Assembly (NCBI RefSeq): GCF_001043025.1 | Contig: NZ_JYLD01000002.1 | Location: forward strand, 124,001-188,000 | Direction: 5' to 3' | DNA: 64,000 nucleotides | DNA from: Pseudomonas helleri | GTDB taxonomy: Bacteria > Pseudomonadota > Gammaproteobacteria > Pseudomonadales > Pseudomonadaceae | Part shown: in pieces, positions 9,691 through 19,338 of the stretch | Numbering within the stretch: the stretch's first letter is position 1 | How the letters are laid out: each line of letters opens with the position of its first letter | The notes under the pieces: model-generated | Seen by the model: the letters and a program-made list of their open reading frames with translations, nothing else | Database searches by the model: none | What the model was told of the DNA's origin: nothing | Program-made: the position numbers and the translations under genes

Positions 9691-10308
9691 TTAATGCAGC
9701 ACTTGCTCAGCCAGCAACACCACGGCAATCACGATCATGATCGCGCCCGACACCCGGCTGACGTTTTGCGCCGCGCTGGGGCGGGTCTGCAACACGGCTT
9801 TGGCACCGAAGCCGACCATCAGGTACACCACGCCACAGCTGAACGCGTGCAGTGCGCCCAAGGCGACAATTTGCGCCGGGATCGGCCACACGGACAGTGG
9901 GTCGGTGAATTGCGGCAACAACGCTAAAAACAGCAGAAACACCTTGGGGTTCAAGCCGCTGACACACAGCCCCTTCCAGGCCCAGCGCAACCCGGAATCA
10001 GCCACTTGCACGCTGCCTGACTCGGGCGTCGAGGGGTGACGAATCATGCTGATCCCCAACCAGAGCAGATACCCGGAACCGGCAATGGTCATGGCCCGCA
10101 AGATCATCGGGTGACTCGCCACCAACCCGCCAACCCCGGCCGCGACCACCACCGTCGCCAGCAAATGCCCCGAGAGCAAACCCGCCACCGCAGGGGTCAC
10201 CAGACGCCCGCGCATACCCGCAGAAATCGCGTACGCCCAATCTGCGCCGGGGGTAATGATGAACAGAAAAGACACCGCCCAAAAAGCGGCCAATACGCTG
10301 AGAGTCAC
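9691..10308 (-). CDS. LysE/RhtB-family amino-acid exporter
   Basis: A 205-residue inner-membrane protein with about six hydrophobic segments. 'FIITPGADWAYAISAGMRGRLVTPAVAGLLSGHL' is the family N-terminal motif and 'CVSGLNPKVFLLFLALLPQF' the second. It should export an amino acid or homoserine-like compound by proton antiport. The divergent Lrp-type gene at 10455 is the usual partner regulator for this family, and the 146-base gap should hold both promoters. Confidence 0.92.
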   Translation of the reverse strand: MTLSVLAAFWAVSFLFIITPGADWAYAISAGMRGRLVTPAVAGLLSGHLLATVVVAAGVGGLVASHPMILRAMTIAGSGYLLWLGISMIRHPSTPESGSVQVADSGLRWAWKGLCVSGLNPKVFLLFLALLPQFTDPLSVWPIPAQIVALGALHAFSCGVVYLMVGFGAKAVLQTRPSAAQNVSRVSGAIMIVIAVVLLAEQVLH

Positions 10309-10454
10309 AGGGTTCTACCTTCTACAGTGAGCCGGAGGGGTGTGCACCACGCGGTTTTGAAGCGTGGGCAGCCCGTAGAAGAATAGGGAAATGCTGATAG
10401 GATTATCTTTCGTTTATCCCCCTAGAGCGCTATCAACCTAGAAGGTTCTTCCAC

Positions 10455-10907
10455 GTGGATCGAATTGACCGCAAGATTCTCGCTGAGCTGCACGCCGATG
10501 GCCGCTTGTCCCTCACTGAACTCGCAGAACGCGTGGGCCTCAGCCTTTCGCCGTGCCATCGACGGGTGCGGGCGTTGGAGGAATCAGGGGTGATCCTGGG
10601 CTATCGCGCTCTGCTGGCGCCCAAGGAACTGGGCTTGAGCTTTTCTGCGATCGTGTTCGTGACCCTGCGCGAAGTCACTCGCCAGGCGATTGCCGACTTT
10701 GAGGCGGCGTTGCCACAGATCCCGCAGATCATCGAAGCGCAGCGCCTGTTTGGCGACCCGGACTACCTGCTGCAAGTCATCACCAAAGACTTGCCGGCCT
10801 TTCAACGCCTTTACGACGAGCACCTCACCTCGCTGCCCAACGTGCAGCGGCTGGTGTCGACGCTGGTGATGAAGAACGTCATCAATGACCGGGTGCTACC
10901 GCTGTAA
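10455..10907 (+). CDS. Lrp/AsnC-family transcriptional regulator
   Basis: A 150-residue protein beginning MDRIDRKILAELHADGRLSLTELAERVGLSLSPCHRRVRAL-, the winged HTH of the Lrp family, followed by the RAM/ligand-binding domain ('FGDPDYLLQVITKDLPAFQRLYDEHL'). It probably senses an amino acid and controls the divergent lysE gene. Its last 12 bases overlap the convergent LysR gene. Confidence 0.94.
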   Translation: MDRIDRKILAELHADGRLSLTELAERVGLSLSPCHRRVRALEESGVILGYRALLAPKELGLSFSAIVFVTLREVTRQAIADFEAALPQIPQIIEAQRLFGDPDYLLQVITKDLPAFQRLYDEHLTSLPNVQRLVSTLVMKNVINDRVLPL

Positions 10908-11816
10908 GCCGGGCATCAAGCCCTGCGCCAGCGCATCCAGCAGCACCTTGATCTTGGGTAGCGCGTCACGGTTTTTGGGCCACACCAGATGTATCGCCAG
11001 CCCCTCGCTCGCCAAGTGCGGAAGCACTTCGACCAGGCTGCCCTCGGCCAGTTGTTGCTTGATCAGCCAGGTGGGCAACTGCGCGATCCCGCAACCGGCC
11101 ATGACCGTGATGACCTGCGCCTCGCCATCACCGACGATGTACTGCGCTGACATCACCCGGCGCTCCATGGCGGCGCCCTGCTTGCCCACAAAGCGCCAAG
11201 GGCTGACGGTGCCGTCTGCGCGACCGTAAGCCACGCACACGTGATGCTCCAGATCGCGCTCGGTCACGGGCTCGCCGTGTTGTTTGAGGTAAGCAGGCGA
11301 AGCGCAGAACACATGCCGCTCGCTGCCCAGATAACGGTGCCCCCACGCCGCCGGCCAGATGTCCGGGCCGCCTACGCGCACGACCACGTCGACGTCTTCT
11401 TCCACCGGGTCAATAAACCGGTCAGAAAACGACAGGTGTGGCTGCAACTGCGGGTACTGCTGCACACACGCCAACACCACCGGCAACGCCTGCAAGCGCC
11501 CAAAAGCGGCGGGCAGGTCAATGCGAATACGCCCGCGCGGCTGCGCTGAGTCGGCGTGCAGCGTCAGTTCGGCTTCTTCCAGATCCGCCAGCACGGCCGT
11601 GCACGTGCGATAAAACGCCGTGCCCGCATCGGTCAGGGCCAGGCGCCGGGTGGTGCGATTGAACAGCCGCACCTGCAAGCGGCTTTCCAGCCGTGCGATG
11701 CCTTTGCTGACCGCAGACGCGGTGAGGTTCATGCGCTCGGCCGCCGCCTTGAAACTGCCCGAGTCAGTGACGCAGACAAACACATCGATACCCTTCAAGC
11801 GCTCGGAAGAAAACAT
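10896..11816 (-). CDS. LysR-family transcriptional regulator
   Basis: A 306-residue LTTR. The N-terminal HTH is 'FVCVTDSGSFKAAAERMNLTASAVSKGIARLESRLQVRLFNRTTRRLALTDAG'-type sequence, and the C-terminal effector domain includes 'GRIRIDLPAAFGRL' and 'VGDGEAQVITVMAGCGIAQLPTWLI'. It is divergent from the NmrA-type oxidoreductase at 11933 with a 116-base gap containing a T-N11-A dyad, so it probably regulates that gene. Its 3' end overlaps the Lrp gene by 12 bases. Confidence 0.94.
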   Translation of the reverse strand: MFSSERLKGIDVFVCVTDSGSFKAAAERMNLTASAVSKGIARLESRLQVRLFNRTTRRLALTDAGTAFYRTCTAVLADLEEAELTLHADSAQPRGRIRIDLPAAFGRLQALPVVLACVQQYPQLQPHLSFSDRFIDPVEEDVDVVVRVGGPDIWPAAWGHRYLGSERHVFCASPAYLKQHGEPVTERDLEHHVCVAYGRADGTVSPWRFVGKQGAAMERRVMSAQYIVGDGEAQVITVMAGCGIAQLPTWLIKQQLAEGSLVEVLPHLASEGLAIHLVWPKNRDALPKIKVLLDALAQGLMPGLQR

Positions 11817-11832
11817 GACGGCCTCTTATTGA

Positions 11833-11845
11833 TGAACTCAGTTCA
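11833..11845. promoter_or_regulatory. Candidate LysR binding site (T-N11-A dyad)
   Basis: TGAAC-TCA-GTTCA is a 5-bp perfect inverted repeat that fits the LTTR T-N11-A rule. It lies 17 bases upstream of the LysR gene start and about 90 bases upstream of the divergent oxidoreductase, as expected for autoregulation plus activation. Confidence 0.5.
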
Positions 11846-11932
11846 CTTAATTCGGTAAAAGGTATCGTAAATACGTCCCCATTTCCCCAGTAAGCTCAGC
11901 GCCACGACTTTACTCACCCCACAGGCGCTTTT

Positions 11933-12820
11933 ATGACCTCGCAAAAACCCACCATTTTAATCACCGGCGCCACGGGCCAGATCGGCGGTGACACGCTGCG
12001 CCTGTTGCAGGACGACGACAGCATCACCTTGGTCGCGGCAGTGCGCTCAACCGCCAAAGCCCAACCGTTCGAGGCGCAAGGCATCCGCAGCGTGATCATG
12101 GACTTCGATAAAGAAGAAACCCTGGCGCCCGCCTTACAGGGCATCGACCGGGTCTTGCTGGTGACCGGCTACACCGTCGACATGCTGCGCCAGAGCAAAG
12201 TGTTTGTGGACCAGGCGAAAAAAGCCGGGGTGCAGCACATCGTGCATTTGGGCGCCTGCGGCCGTGACGACGCCAGCATCGGGCATTGGGCCTGGCACCA
12301 GTTGGTGGAGCGGTACATTGAGTGGTCGGGCTGTTCGTTCACCCACTTGCGCCCTGAGTGCTTTATGCAAAACCTGCTGAGCTATGACGGGACTCAAGCG
12401 GTGAAATCCGGGGTGATTGAGCAGTACACCGGCGATACGCCGTTCAGTTGGGTCGATGGCGAAGACGTTGCCCGCGTGGCCGCACAAGCGCTGTTGCACC
12501 CGGACACACACGCTGGCCAAACCTATCGCTTGGGTTACGACGTGCAATCGTACGGTGACGTGGCCAACATCATGACGCGGGTATTGGGCCAGCCGTTTCG
12601 CTACGACGCTCAGCCACCCGAAGTGTTCCTGGAAAACATGCGCGCAGCCGGTGCCGAAATGGCGTACATGAGTTGCGTGTATGACAACTTTAAACGCATG
12701 GCCGCCAACAGCATCCCGGGTGCCCAGGACACGTTTGACAACTTCACGGCCATTACCGGCCGCCAGCCGGTGCGCTGGGAAGAATTTGTGCAAAAGCACC
12801 GCAGTGCTTTTGCGTATTGA
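11933..12820 (+). CDS. NmrA-like NAD(P)-binding oxidoreductase
   Basis: A 295-residue atypical SDR of the NmrA/QOR2 type. The nucleotide-binding motif 'ILITGATGQIGGDTLRLL' lies at residues 8-25, and 'GVQHIVHLGACGRDD' and 'FTHLRPECFMQNLL' follow. The canonical SDR Tyr-x3-Lys is not evident, as in redox-sensor NmrA proteins, so it may be a quinone/NADPH sensor or reductase. It is probably controlled by the divergent LysR protein. Confidence 0.85.
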   Translation: MTSQKPTILITGATGQIGGDTLRLLQDDDSITLVAAVRSTAKAQPFEAQGIRSVIMDFDKEETLAPALQGIDRVLLVTGYTVDMLRQSKVFVDQAKKAGVQHIVHLGACGRDDASIGHWAWHQLVERYIEWSGCSFTHLRPECFMQNLLSYDGTQAVKSGVIEQYTGDTPFSWVDGEDVARVAAQALLHPDTHAGQTYRLGYDVQSYGDVANIMTRVLGQPFRYDAQPPEVFLENMRAAGAEMAYMSCVYDNFKRMAANSIPGAQDTFDNFTAITGRQPVRWEEFVQKHRSAFAY

Positions 12821-12848
12821 TCCTGTACGGCACAAAAACTGCTCAAGG

Positions 12849-12946
12849 GTGGGAGCGGGCTTGCTCGCGATGGGCTTCAGAACGCCCCGTCTGTTCGGCA
12901 AATACGCGTCATCGTTAACGACCATCGCGAGCAAGCCCGCTCCCAC
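12849..12946. repeat. Large inverted repeat (REP pair)
   Basis: GTGGGAGCGGGCTTGCTCGC (from 12849) and its inverse GCGAGCAAGCCCGCTCCCAC (ending 12946) face each other across about 50 bases. The perfect arms are about 24 bp, extending into ATGG/CCAT. This is the 'GGGAGCGGGCTTGCTCGCGA' REP class, between convergent genes. Confidence 0.88.
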
Positions 12947-12982
12947 AGAGTGAACTGTATTGTGTGTAGGAGCAGGGTTATG

Positions 12983-14158
12983 TCAGCTCAGCTGTTGACG
13001 CATCGCCAGTTCAACACCGCGTATTTCCGCCAGCCCTTTGAGGCGGCCGATCAAGGAGTAACCGGGGTTGCTCTTGCGGTGCTGGTCGTCCAGTAGCTGG
13101 TGGCCGTGGTCCGGGCGCAGTGGCAGGCGCGGGCCGCCGTCGCGCTCACGGCGCAGTTCTTCTTCAACCAGCGCGCCGATCACGCCAACCATGTCGACGT
13201 CGCCGCCCAAATGGTGGGCTTCGTGGAAGCTGCGCGGGTCAGCCTCGCGGCGGGTTGAGCGCAGGTGGGTGAAGTAAATGAACGGCGCAAATTGCTTGGC
13301 CATGGCCACCAGGTCGTTGTCTTCGCGCACACCATAAGAGCCGGTGCAGAAGGTCAACCCATTGGCCGGGCTTGGCGCCGCGTCGAGCAACCATTGCGCG
13401 TCCTGGGCCGTCGAGAGAATGCGCGGCAAGCCGAGCAGCGCCCGCGGTGGATCGTCCGGGTGGATGGCCATGCGCACGCCCACTTCTTCAGCCACCGGGA
13501 TCACTGCCCGCAAGAAGTGCCCCAAATGCTCGCGCAGTTTGGCTTCATCGATGTCGTCATAGGTGCGCAGCAACGCTCGAAAACTGTCCAGCGTGTAGTG
13601 CTCTTCTGCCCCCGGCAGCCCGGCGATCAGGGTGTTGACCAAGGCCTCGCTGCGCGCCGGTGTCAGCGCGTCGAAGTAGGCTTTGGCCTGTTGAATATCG
13701 TCGGCGCTGTACTCGGCCTGCGCGTCCGGACGCTGAAGAATGAACAGGTCGAAAGCGGCAAAGGCGGTCTGATCAAAACGCAGCGCCCAACCGCCGTCTT
13801 CCAGCTCCCAGGCCAGGTCTGTGCGGGTCCAGTCCAATACCGGCATAAAGTTGTAGCAGACGATATCGATGCCGCAGGCCGCCAGGTTGCGCACGCTTTG
13901 CTGGTAGTTGGCGATGTATTCGTCACGGCGCCCGCAACCGCGCTTGATGTCTTCGTGCACCGGAATGCTCTCGACCACCGACCAGGTTAAACCGGCGTCT
14001 TCGATCATTTTTTTACGCGCTGCAATGGCTTCCACCGGCCACACTTGGCCGTTAGGAATTTCATGCAGGGCGGTGACAATGCCGGTCGCACCGGTCTGTC
14101 GCACATCGGCCAGTGAGATAGGGTCTTTGGGGCCGAACCAACGCCATGTCTGTTCCAT
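12983..14158 (-). CDS. uxuA: Mannonate dehydratase UxuA
   Basis: Dehydrates D-mannonate to 2-keto-3-deoxygluconate (KDG). The 391-residue protein starts [40 protein letters not shown] and carries '[15 protein letters not shown]', '[19 protein letters not shown]' and '[16 protein letters not shown]', which hold the metal-binding His/Cys/Asp region of the Xyl-isomerase-like family. It is the last gene of the minus-strand uronate cluster, 14 bases after uxuB. A second, unrelated mannonate dehydratase (manD, 18123) lies in the same cluster. Confidence 0.96.
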   Translation of the reverse strand: MEQTWRWFGPKDPISLADVRQTGATGIVTALHEIPNGQVWPVEAIAARKKMIEDAGLTWSVVESIPVHEDIKRGCGRRDEYIANYQQSVRNLAACGIDIVCYNFMPVLDWTRTDLAWELEDGGWALRFDQTAFAAFDLFILQRPDAQAEYSADDIQQAKAYFDALTPARSEALVNTLIAGLPGAEEHYTLDSFRALLRTYDDIDEAKLREHLGHFLRAVIPVAEEVGVRMAIHPDDPPRALLGLPRILSTAQDAQWLLDAAPSPANGLTFCTGSYGVREDNDLVAMAKQFAPFIYFTHLRSTRREADPRSFHEAHHLGGDVDMVGVIGALVEEELRRERDGGPRLPLRPDHGHQLLDDQHRKSNPGYSLIGRLKGLAEIRGVELAMRQQLS

Positions 14159-14172
14159 GTGTGTCTCCCTTG

Positions 14173-15633
14173 TTATTCGTTGTGTGCTGCAAAAGTTTTT
14201 AAATGGTTAGGCATACCGGTGTGTTCCAGGGCGTTGTAAGCCCGCTGTACGGTCTCGCGAAAAGCGCCTCGCGAAGACAGCTCGACCGGGAAGACTTGCT
14301 CCAGATCGAGAAAAGCATCGACCCGCGCCGCGCCGTCAAAACGCCCGGCCAGATCGGCGAACGTGGCGCTCAACGGGTCGTCAACACTGTGCATCACGCC
14401 GCCCGCCACAGGCTGCGTGCAGTAGTGAATCCAGGCCGCGACGCCGAGGGCGATGCAGTCGATGGGCTGCCCTGCATCGAGCAACTGCCGGGCGCCTTGC
14501 AACCACCGTTGCGGCAGCTTTTGCGAACCGTCCATGGCGATCTGCCGCAGGCGATGTTGCAGGCTGTCGTTGGCAAAGCGTGCGCACAAATCGCGGGCAT
14601 AACCCGACACATCAATGCCGATGGGCATGTCCAGAGTCGGCGCCGCTTCTTCATTCATGTAACGGCGGATAAAGCGCAGCAGATCCGGGTCACTGATGGC
14701 CTCGAACACCGACTCATGCCCCGCCAGCAGCCCGATGTAAGCCATCAACGAATGGCTGCCGTTGAGCATGCGCAGCTTCATGGTTTCGAAAGGCCGCACG
14801 TCGGCCACCATTTGCACGCCCTCGACCTCCCAGTCCGGGCGCCCTTGGGGGAAGTGATCCTCGACCACCCACTGGCTGAAGCGTTCACACACCACTGCCG
14901 CCGGGTCATGGCAATCCAGTTCTTGCGCCAACCGGGTGAAGGCCTGGGCGTCCATGGCGGGCACGATGCGATCGACCATGCAGCCCGGAAACGCCACCTG
15001 CTGATCAATCCACTGCGCCAGCTCACGGTTGTGTGCAGCCGCCAGACCGCTCACGGCCTGGCGGGTGCGCTGGCCGTTGTCGGGCATGTTGTCGCAACAC
15101 AATACGGTGAATGCCGGGACGCCTGCTTCGTACCGTCGGCGCAGGGCTTCGAGCACAATCCCCGGCGCAGTGCGCGGCGTTTGCGGATGTTCAAGGTCAT
15201 GAATAATCGCAGGATTTTGCAACTGCAACTGCCCGCTGGCCGGGCTCAGGTAATAGCCCTTTTCGGTCACGGTGAGCGTGACGATCCGGGTGTTCGGATC
15301 GGCCATGCGCTGCAACAGTTGCTCCAGTTCCTGCCCGCCATCCCCGACAAACAGCGCCTCACGCACCACCGTGATGTCGCGCAAGGTCACCTGTTCGCGG
15401 TCTTGATACTCCGCCACCGCATAGCGGTTGTGCTGCTCGCTCAATTGTTCAACCAGCGCCCGGTTGGAACGCAGGTTGGCACTGCACACGCCCCAGTCGC
15501 TGTGACCGTGGCGATTGAGATGACGCTGCACATACACCGCCTGATGAGCGCGGTGAAACGCTCCCAGGCCCAAATGCACAATCCCGACTTCGGCCTCGGC
15601 CGCGACCGAAGGCACATGCTGAACAACAGGCAT
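14173..15633 (-). CDS. uxuB: Fructuronate reductase (mannitol dehydrogenase family)
   Basis: A 486-residue long-chain polyol dehydrogenase. '[24 protein letters not shown]' is the NAD-binding start, and '[34 protein letters not shown]' contains the catalytic Lys region of the family. Between a transporter and uxuA, the likely reaction is D-fructuronate to D-mannonate. Mannitol or arabitol oxidation is the main alternative from sequence alone, but the neighbours argue for UxuB. It starts 18 bases after the transporter gene ends. Confidence 0.88.
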   Translation of the reverse strand: MPVVQHVPSVAAEAEVGIVHLGLGAFHRAHQAVYVQRHLNRHGHSDWGVCSANLRSNRALVEQLSEQHNRYAVAEYQDREQVTLRDITVVREALFVGDGGQELEQLLQRMADPNTRIVTLTVTEKGYYLSPASGQLQLQNPAIIHDLEHPQTPRTAPGIVLEALRRRYEAGVPAFTVLCCDNMPDNGQRTRQAVSGLAAAHNRELAQWIDQQVAFPGCMVDRIVPAMDAQAFTRLAQELDCHDPAAVVCERFSQWVVEDHFPQGRPDWEVEGVQMVADVRPFETMKLRMLNGSHSLMAYIGLLAGHESVFEAISDPDLLRFIRRYMNEEAAPTLDMPIGIDVSGYARDLCARFANDSLQHRLRQIAMDGSQKLPQRWLQGARQLLDAGQPIDCIALGVAAWIHYCTQPVAGGVMHSVDDPLSATFADLAGRFDGAARVDAFLDLEQVFPVELSSRGAFRETVQRAYNALEHTGMPNHLKTFAAHNE

Positions 15634-15651
15634 CGCGACTCTCCTCGGGGT

Positions 15652-16944
15652 TCAGGGCTGCGACAGCGCCGGGCGCGGCACAACCGTGTCTGTTGGCGGC
15701 GCGGCAGCGTCGGATACGGGCAGCGGGCGGACATAACGCGCCACACACACCGCACCGATGATGGTCAGCAGCCCCGCCAGCAAGAAGGCACTGGTGAACG
15801 AGCCAGTGAACTGCACCAGAAAGCCGGTCAGGGTCGGGCCGATGATGCCCGAGGTGTTGGCCAGAAAATGCATGAAGCCACTGACCCCGCCTACCCGTGC
15901 GGCGGGCACGGTGTCCTGGATGATCGCCCAGTAAATGGCGCCGGTGAGGTACAGGAAGAACACCGCCAGGGCCACCAGCGCGACCGCCGGGTACAAGGTT
16001 TTGACGATACCGGCGAAACCGATGCACACCGCACAGGCCAGCAGGCACGTGACCAGCACCACTTTGCGCGAGAACATCATGCGCCCGGTCTTTTTGAACA
16101 CGAAGTCGGAGATAAACCCGCCCAGCGCCAGCCCGAGGAAGCCCAGCACCCAGGGAATGACCGTGGCGATGCTCATCTCTTTAACGTTGAGGCCGTGGGC
16201 CATCGTCAGGTAGCTGGGGAACCAGGTCAGGAAGAAAAACAGCGTGTAGTTGTACGAGAAGAACGCCAGCGAGGTGAACAGCACCGTCGGTTGCTTGAGG
16301 TAGTAACGCAGAGGATGCACCGGCAGCGCCGCCATGTCGCTCTGGCCTTCACCTTCAGCAATCTCTTGCGCAACCTTGCCGGTAGGTTTGTCCTTGACGA
16401 ACTTGTACCAGACCGCCGCCCACACCAGGCCGATCAACATAATGATGATGAACGAGACCTTCCAGCCGTAGCTGATGGCAATAAAACCCACCACCGGCCC
16501 GGAAATCGCGCCCCCCAACGGGGTGCCCGACATGGAGGAACCCAGCGCCCGCGCCCGTTGCTTGGGCGTGTACCAGTTGTTGACCATTTTGCTGGTGGTC
16601 ACGCTCAGCGGGCCTTCACCCATGCCGAACAGAATGCGGATAAACACCAGCGACATGAAGCCGACCGTGAGCACGGTCAAGCCGCTGAACAGCGACCACA
16701 GCACCATTGCCAGCAGCAGCGTGGTTTTGGCGCCATAGCGGTCGGCCGCCCAGCCGCCGATAAAGTTGAAGGCGGCATAGCCGACAAAAAAACTACTGAA
16801 AATCATGCCCATTTCACCCGTGGTCAGACCGTAGTCTTTTTGGATGAATGGGGCTGCCACGGACAATGCCGAGCGATCCAGGTAGTTAATGACGCCTGCC
16901 AGGAACAGCATGATGATGATTAACGTACGACCTTGACCAAACAT
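15652..16944 (-). CDS. MFS transporter, ACS family (hexuronate/sugar-acid importer)
   Basis: A 430-residue, 12-TM major facilitator of the anion:cation symporter branch: 'GVINYLDRSALSVAAPFI', 'FVGYAAFNFIGGWAADRYGAK', 'RILFGMGEGPLSVTTSKMVNNWY'. Close relatives (ExuT, GudP, GarP) take up hexuronates or aldarates with protons. In this operon it should import the sugar acid fed to UxuB, ManD and UxuA. The gap of 68 bases to the dehydrogenase gene leaves room for a second promoter. Confidence 0.9.
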   Translation of the reverse strand: MFGQGRTLIIIMLFLAGVINYLDRSALSVAAPFIQKDYGLTTGEMGMIFSSFFVGYAAFNFIGGWAADRYGAKTTLLLAMVLWSLFSGLTVLTVGFMSLVFIRILFGMGEGPLSVTTSKMVNNWYTPKQRARALGSSMSGTPLGGAISGPVVGFIAISYGWKVSFIIIMLIGLVWAAVWYKFVKDKPTGKVAQEIAEGEGQSDMAALPVHPLRYYLKQPTVLFTSLAFFSYNYTLFFFLTWFPSYLTMAHGLNVKEMSIATVIPWVLGFLGLALGGFISDFVFKKTGRMMFSRKVVLVTCLLACAVCIGFAGIVKTLYPAVALVALAVFFLYLTGAIYWAIIQDTVPAARVGGVSGFMHFLANTSGIIGPTLTGFLVQFTGSFTSAFLLAGLLTIIGAVCVARYVRPLPVSDAAAPPTDTVVPRPALSQP

Positions 16945-17012
16945 TGGAACCTCCCGCTTTTTATGTTTATTCGGTGAGGGTGCCCAGCAGTGGGCACATG
17001 GAGCTAAGGTGT

Positions 17013-18044
17013 TCAGGAATGAGCGGTGTTGAGCTGCACCAGCACTTTGCGGGTCTGCTCGGGGTGGTTTTCGATCAGGGCGATCGCCTCGGGCATGTCA
17101 TCAAAGCCGACGCGGTGGCTGATCATTTCCTGAACCTGCAACTTGCCGCTGGCGATCAGTTCGATCACCCGTGGGAACTTGCGGTTGTTGAGGCGCGAAC
17201 CCACCAGGGTGAGTTCCTTTTTGATCATTTCCAGCTGCACCAGGTCGGTGGGCGTGGCGTTGAAACCCAGCAGGCCAATCCGCCCCGCCGGCGAAGCCAG
17301 GCGCACCATTTGCGGCATCAATGCCGGGATGCAGGCGGCATCGACAATCAGCGGCACGCCCTGGCCCTCGGTCAGTTCCCGCATGGTCGCTTCAACGTCG
17401 ACATCCTTGCCGTTGAGGGTTCGGGTAGCACCCAGCGAGCGCGCGGTTTCAAGGCGCTCATCAATGACGTCGGTCACCGTAATGTCGGTCAGCCCCAACG
17501 CCCGGGCCATTTGCACCAAGGTCAGGCCGATCACTCCGGCGCCGTAAATCAGCAGGCTGTCGCCGGGGTGCGGCTGCATGCGGTCCAGCACGTTGAGGGC
17601 GATGGAGTAAGGTTCGACCAGGGCGGCGTGGCTGAGGGACATCGAGTCTGGCAGACGATGGACATTGCTCGCCGGCACGCTGACTTGCTCGCTGAAACCG
17701 CCGTCGCGGTGCACGCCGATCACTTGCAACTGGGTGCACACGTTGGGCCGGTTGATGCGGCACGGGTAGCAGGTGCCGCAACTGACGACCGGGTCGATGC
17801 ACACGCGGTCACCGACCTTTATGTTCTCTACGCCGTCGCCCACTTCGCGCACCACGCCCGAAAACTCATGGCCGGTGACGCGGGGAAAGCGCACAAAGGC
17901 GTTCTGCCCGTGAATGATGTGCAGATCCGAACCGCAGATACCGGCGTAGGCCACATCGACCTTCACTTCATTACGGGCGACCTGCGGGACTTCAACCTGA
18001 GCCAGGCCAAACTCAAAAGGTGCTCTCACTTGAAACGCTTTCAT
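17013..18044 (-). CDS. Zinc-dependent alcohol dehydrogenase (L-gulonate/L-idonate 5-dehydrogenase type)
   Basis: A 343-residue medium-chain dehydrogenase (MKAFQVRAPFEFGLAQVEVP). The ATG at 18044 is chosen because GGAG lies seven bases upstream; the in-frame extension to 18104 adds unrelated residues. Catalytic zinc residues are in 'AGICGSDLHIIHG' and 'RVTGHEFSG', the structural zinc is in 'CGTCYPCRINRPNVC', and the Rossmann loop is 'LLIYGAGVIGLTL'. RspB-like enzymes next to ManD oxidise L-gulonate to D-fructuronate in other bacteria, which fits the pathway here. The exact substrate is inferred. Confidence 0.85.
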   Translation of the reverse strand: MKAFQVRAPFEFGLAQVEVPQVARNEVKVDVAYAGICGSDLHIIHGQNAFVRFPRVTGHEFSGVVREVGDGVENIKVGDRVCIDPVVSCGTCYPCRINRPNVCTQLQVIGVHRDGGFSEQVSVPASNVHRLPDSMSLSHAALVEPYSIALNVLDRMQPHPGDSLLIYGAGVIGLTLVQMARALGLTDITVTDVIDERLETARSLGATRTLNGKDVDVEATMRELTEGQGVPLIVDAACIPALMPQMVRLASPAGRIGLLGFNATPTDLVQLEMIKKELTLVGSRLNNRKFPRVIELIASGKLQVQEMISHRVGFDDMPEAIALIENHPEQTRKVLVQLNTAHS

Positions 18045-18122
18045 CGGATAACTCCTGCCAAGGCATGACGCCCAATTTTTTATAGTTATTAAACAGTCGC
18101 GCAAAAAGCTTTAAACGGAGTG

Positions 18123-19334
18123 TTACCAGTGCCAGAGCGTGCCGTCTTCGAGGCGGTTAACCGGCAGGCTGGCCCGCTTGTAGGGATATTGGGCGGCCAG
18201 TGTTTCGTCGATATCCACGCCATGACCCGGGGTGTCGCCGGGGGTGAAATGGCCGTCTTCAAAGCGGTAGGCGTGGGGGAACACGGCCTCGGTCAGCGGG
18301 TCGTGGGGCATGTGTTCCTGGATGCCAAAGTTGGGCACCCACGTGTCGAAATGCAGCGCCGCGCCCATGGTGACCGGCGACAAATCAGTGGCGCCGTGGA
18401 ACCCGGTGCGCACCTGGTAGAGCGCGGCAAAGTCCGCGATCCGCCGCACATGGCTGATGCCACCGGCATGCACCAGCGTGGCGCGAATGTAGTCGATCAA
18501 CTGCTCTTGAATCAGCTCGCGGCAGTCGTGAATCGAGTTGAACACCTCGCCTACCGCCAACGGTGTGGTGGTGTGCTGACGGATCAGGCGGAACGCCTCC
18601 TGGTTCTCGGCCGGGGTGCAGTCCTCAAGCCAGAACAGGTTGAACGGCTCGACGGCCTTACCCAGACGCCCGGCTTCAATGGGCGTCAACCGATGATGGA
18701 CGTCATGCAGAATGTGCAGGTCATCGCCAAAACGCTCGCGCACGGCGGCGAACAGCTTGGGCACATGATTGAGGTATTTGGCGGTGTCCCACACATGCTC
18801 GGCGGGCAGGTCGCTGTCGGCCGGTTCATAGCGCTCGCCGCTGCGCTTGGCCACGCCATACGTGGTGGCAATGCCCGGAATCCCGCACTGCACGCGCACG
18901 GCTTTGTAGCCCAGCTCAACATGGCGGGCGACCTCGGCCAGGCAGCCCTCGATGTCCTTGCCCGTGGCATGCCCATACACCATGACCCGCTCGCGGCTCT
19001 TGCCACCCAGCAACTGGTACAACGGCATGTTGGCGGCCTTGGCCTTGATGTCCCACAACGCCACGTCGACGGCGGCAATCGCAGTCATGGTCACCGGGCC
19101 ACGGCGCCAGTAGGCCCCGCGATACAGGTACTGCCAGATGTCTTCGATACGCTGCGCATCGCGGCCGATCAAAGCAGGCAAAACGTGCTCTTCAAGGTAT
19201 GCCACCACGGCCATTTCGCGGCCGTTCAAGGTCGCGTCGCCGATGCCATACAGGCCGGAGTCGGTGACAATTTTCAGGGTGATCAGGTTGCGCCCAGGGC
19301 AAGTGACGATCACCCGCGCTTCAACAATTTTCAT
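18123..19334 (-). CDS. manD: D-mannonate dehydratase ManD/RspA (enolase superfamily)
   Basis: A 403-residue Mg-dependent enolase-superfamily dehydratase ([22 protein letters not shown]). Metal ligands are readable as Asp in '[11 protein letters not shown]', Glu in 'FWLEDCTP' and Glu in '[11 protein letters not shown]'. The catalytic His of the D-x-H pair and a Tyr in 'IATTYGVAK' are also present. The loop reads HGATDLSPV; as I recall, Ala rather than Pro here marks the efficient mannonate dehydratases. It would make KDG from D-mannonate, duplicating UxuA with an unrelated enzyme. kdgK ends four bases upstream, so they are co-transcribed. Confidence 0.92.
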   Translation of the reverse strand: MKIVEARVIVTCPGRNLITLKIVTDSGLYGIGDATLNGREMAVVAYLEEHVLPALIGRDAQRIEDIWQYLYRGAYWRRGPVTMTAIAAVDVALWDIKAKAANMPLYQLLGGKSRERVMVYGHATGKDIEGCLAEVARHVELGYKAVRVQCGIPGIATTYGVAKRSGERYEPADSDLPAEHVWDTAKYLNHVPKLFAAVRERFGDDLHILHDVHHRLTPIEAGRLGKAVEPFNLFWLEDCTPAENQEAFRLIRQHTTTPLAVGEVFNSIHDCRELIQEQLIDYIRATLVHAGGISHVRRIADFAALYQVRTGFHGATDLSPVTMGAALHFDTWVPNFGIQEHMPHDPLTEAVFPHAYRFEDGHFTPGDTPGHGVDIDETLAAQYPYKRASLPVNRLEDGTLWHW

Positions 19335-19338
19335 ACGC

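Noticed and set aside
10896..10907. 12-base convergent overlap of the Lrp and LysR genes as a regulatory feature
   Set aside because: Short tail-to-tail overlaps are common in compact genomes and nothing else marks this one.
14203..16923. A 906-codon plus-strand open frame opposite uxuB and the MFS gene
   Set aside because: It is antisense to two well-matched genes, rich in His, Gln and Arg as mirror frames of high-GC genes are, and has no recognisable domain.
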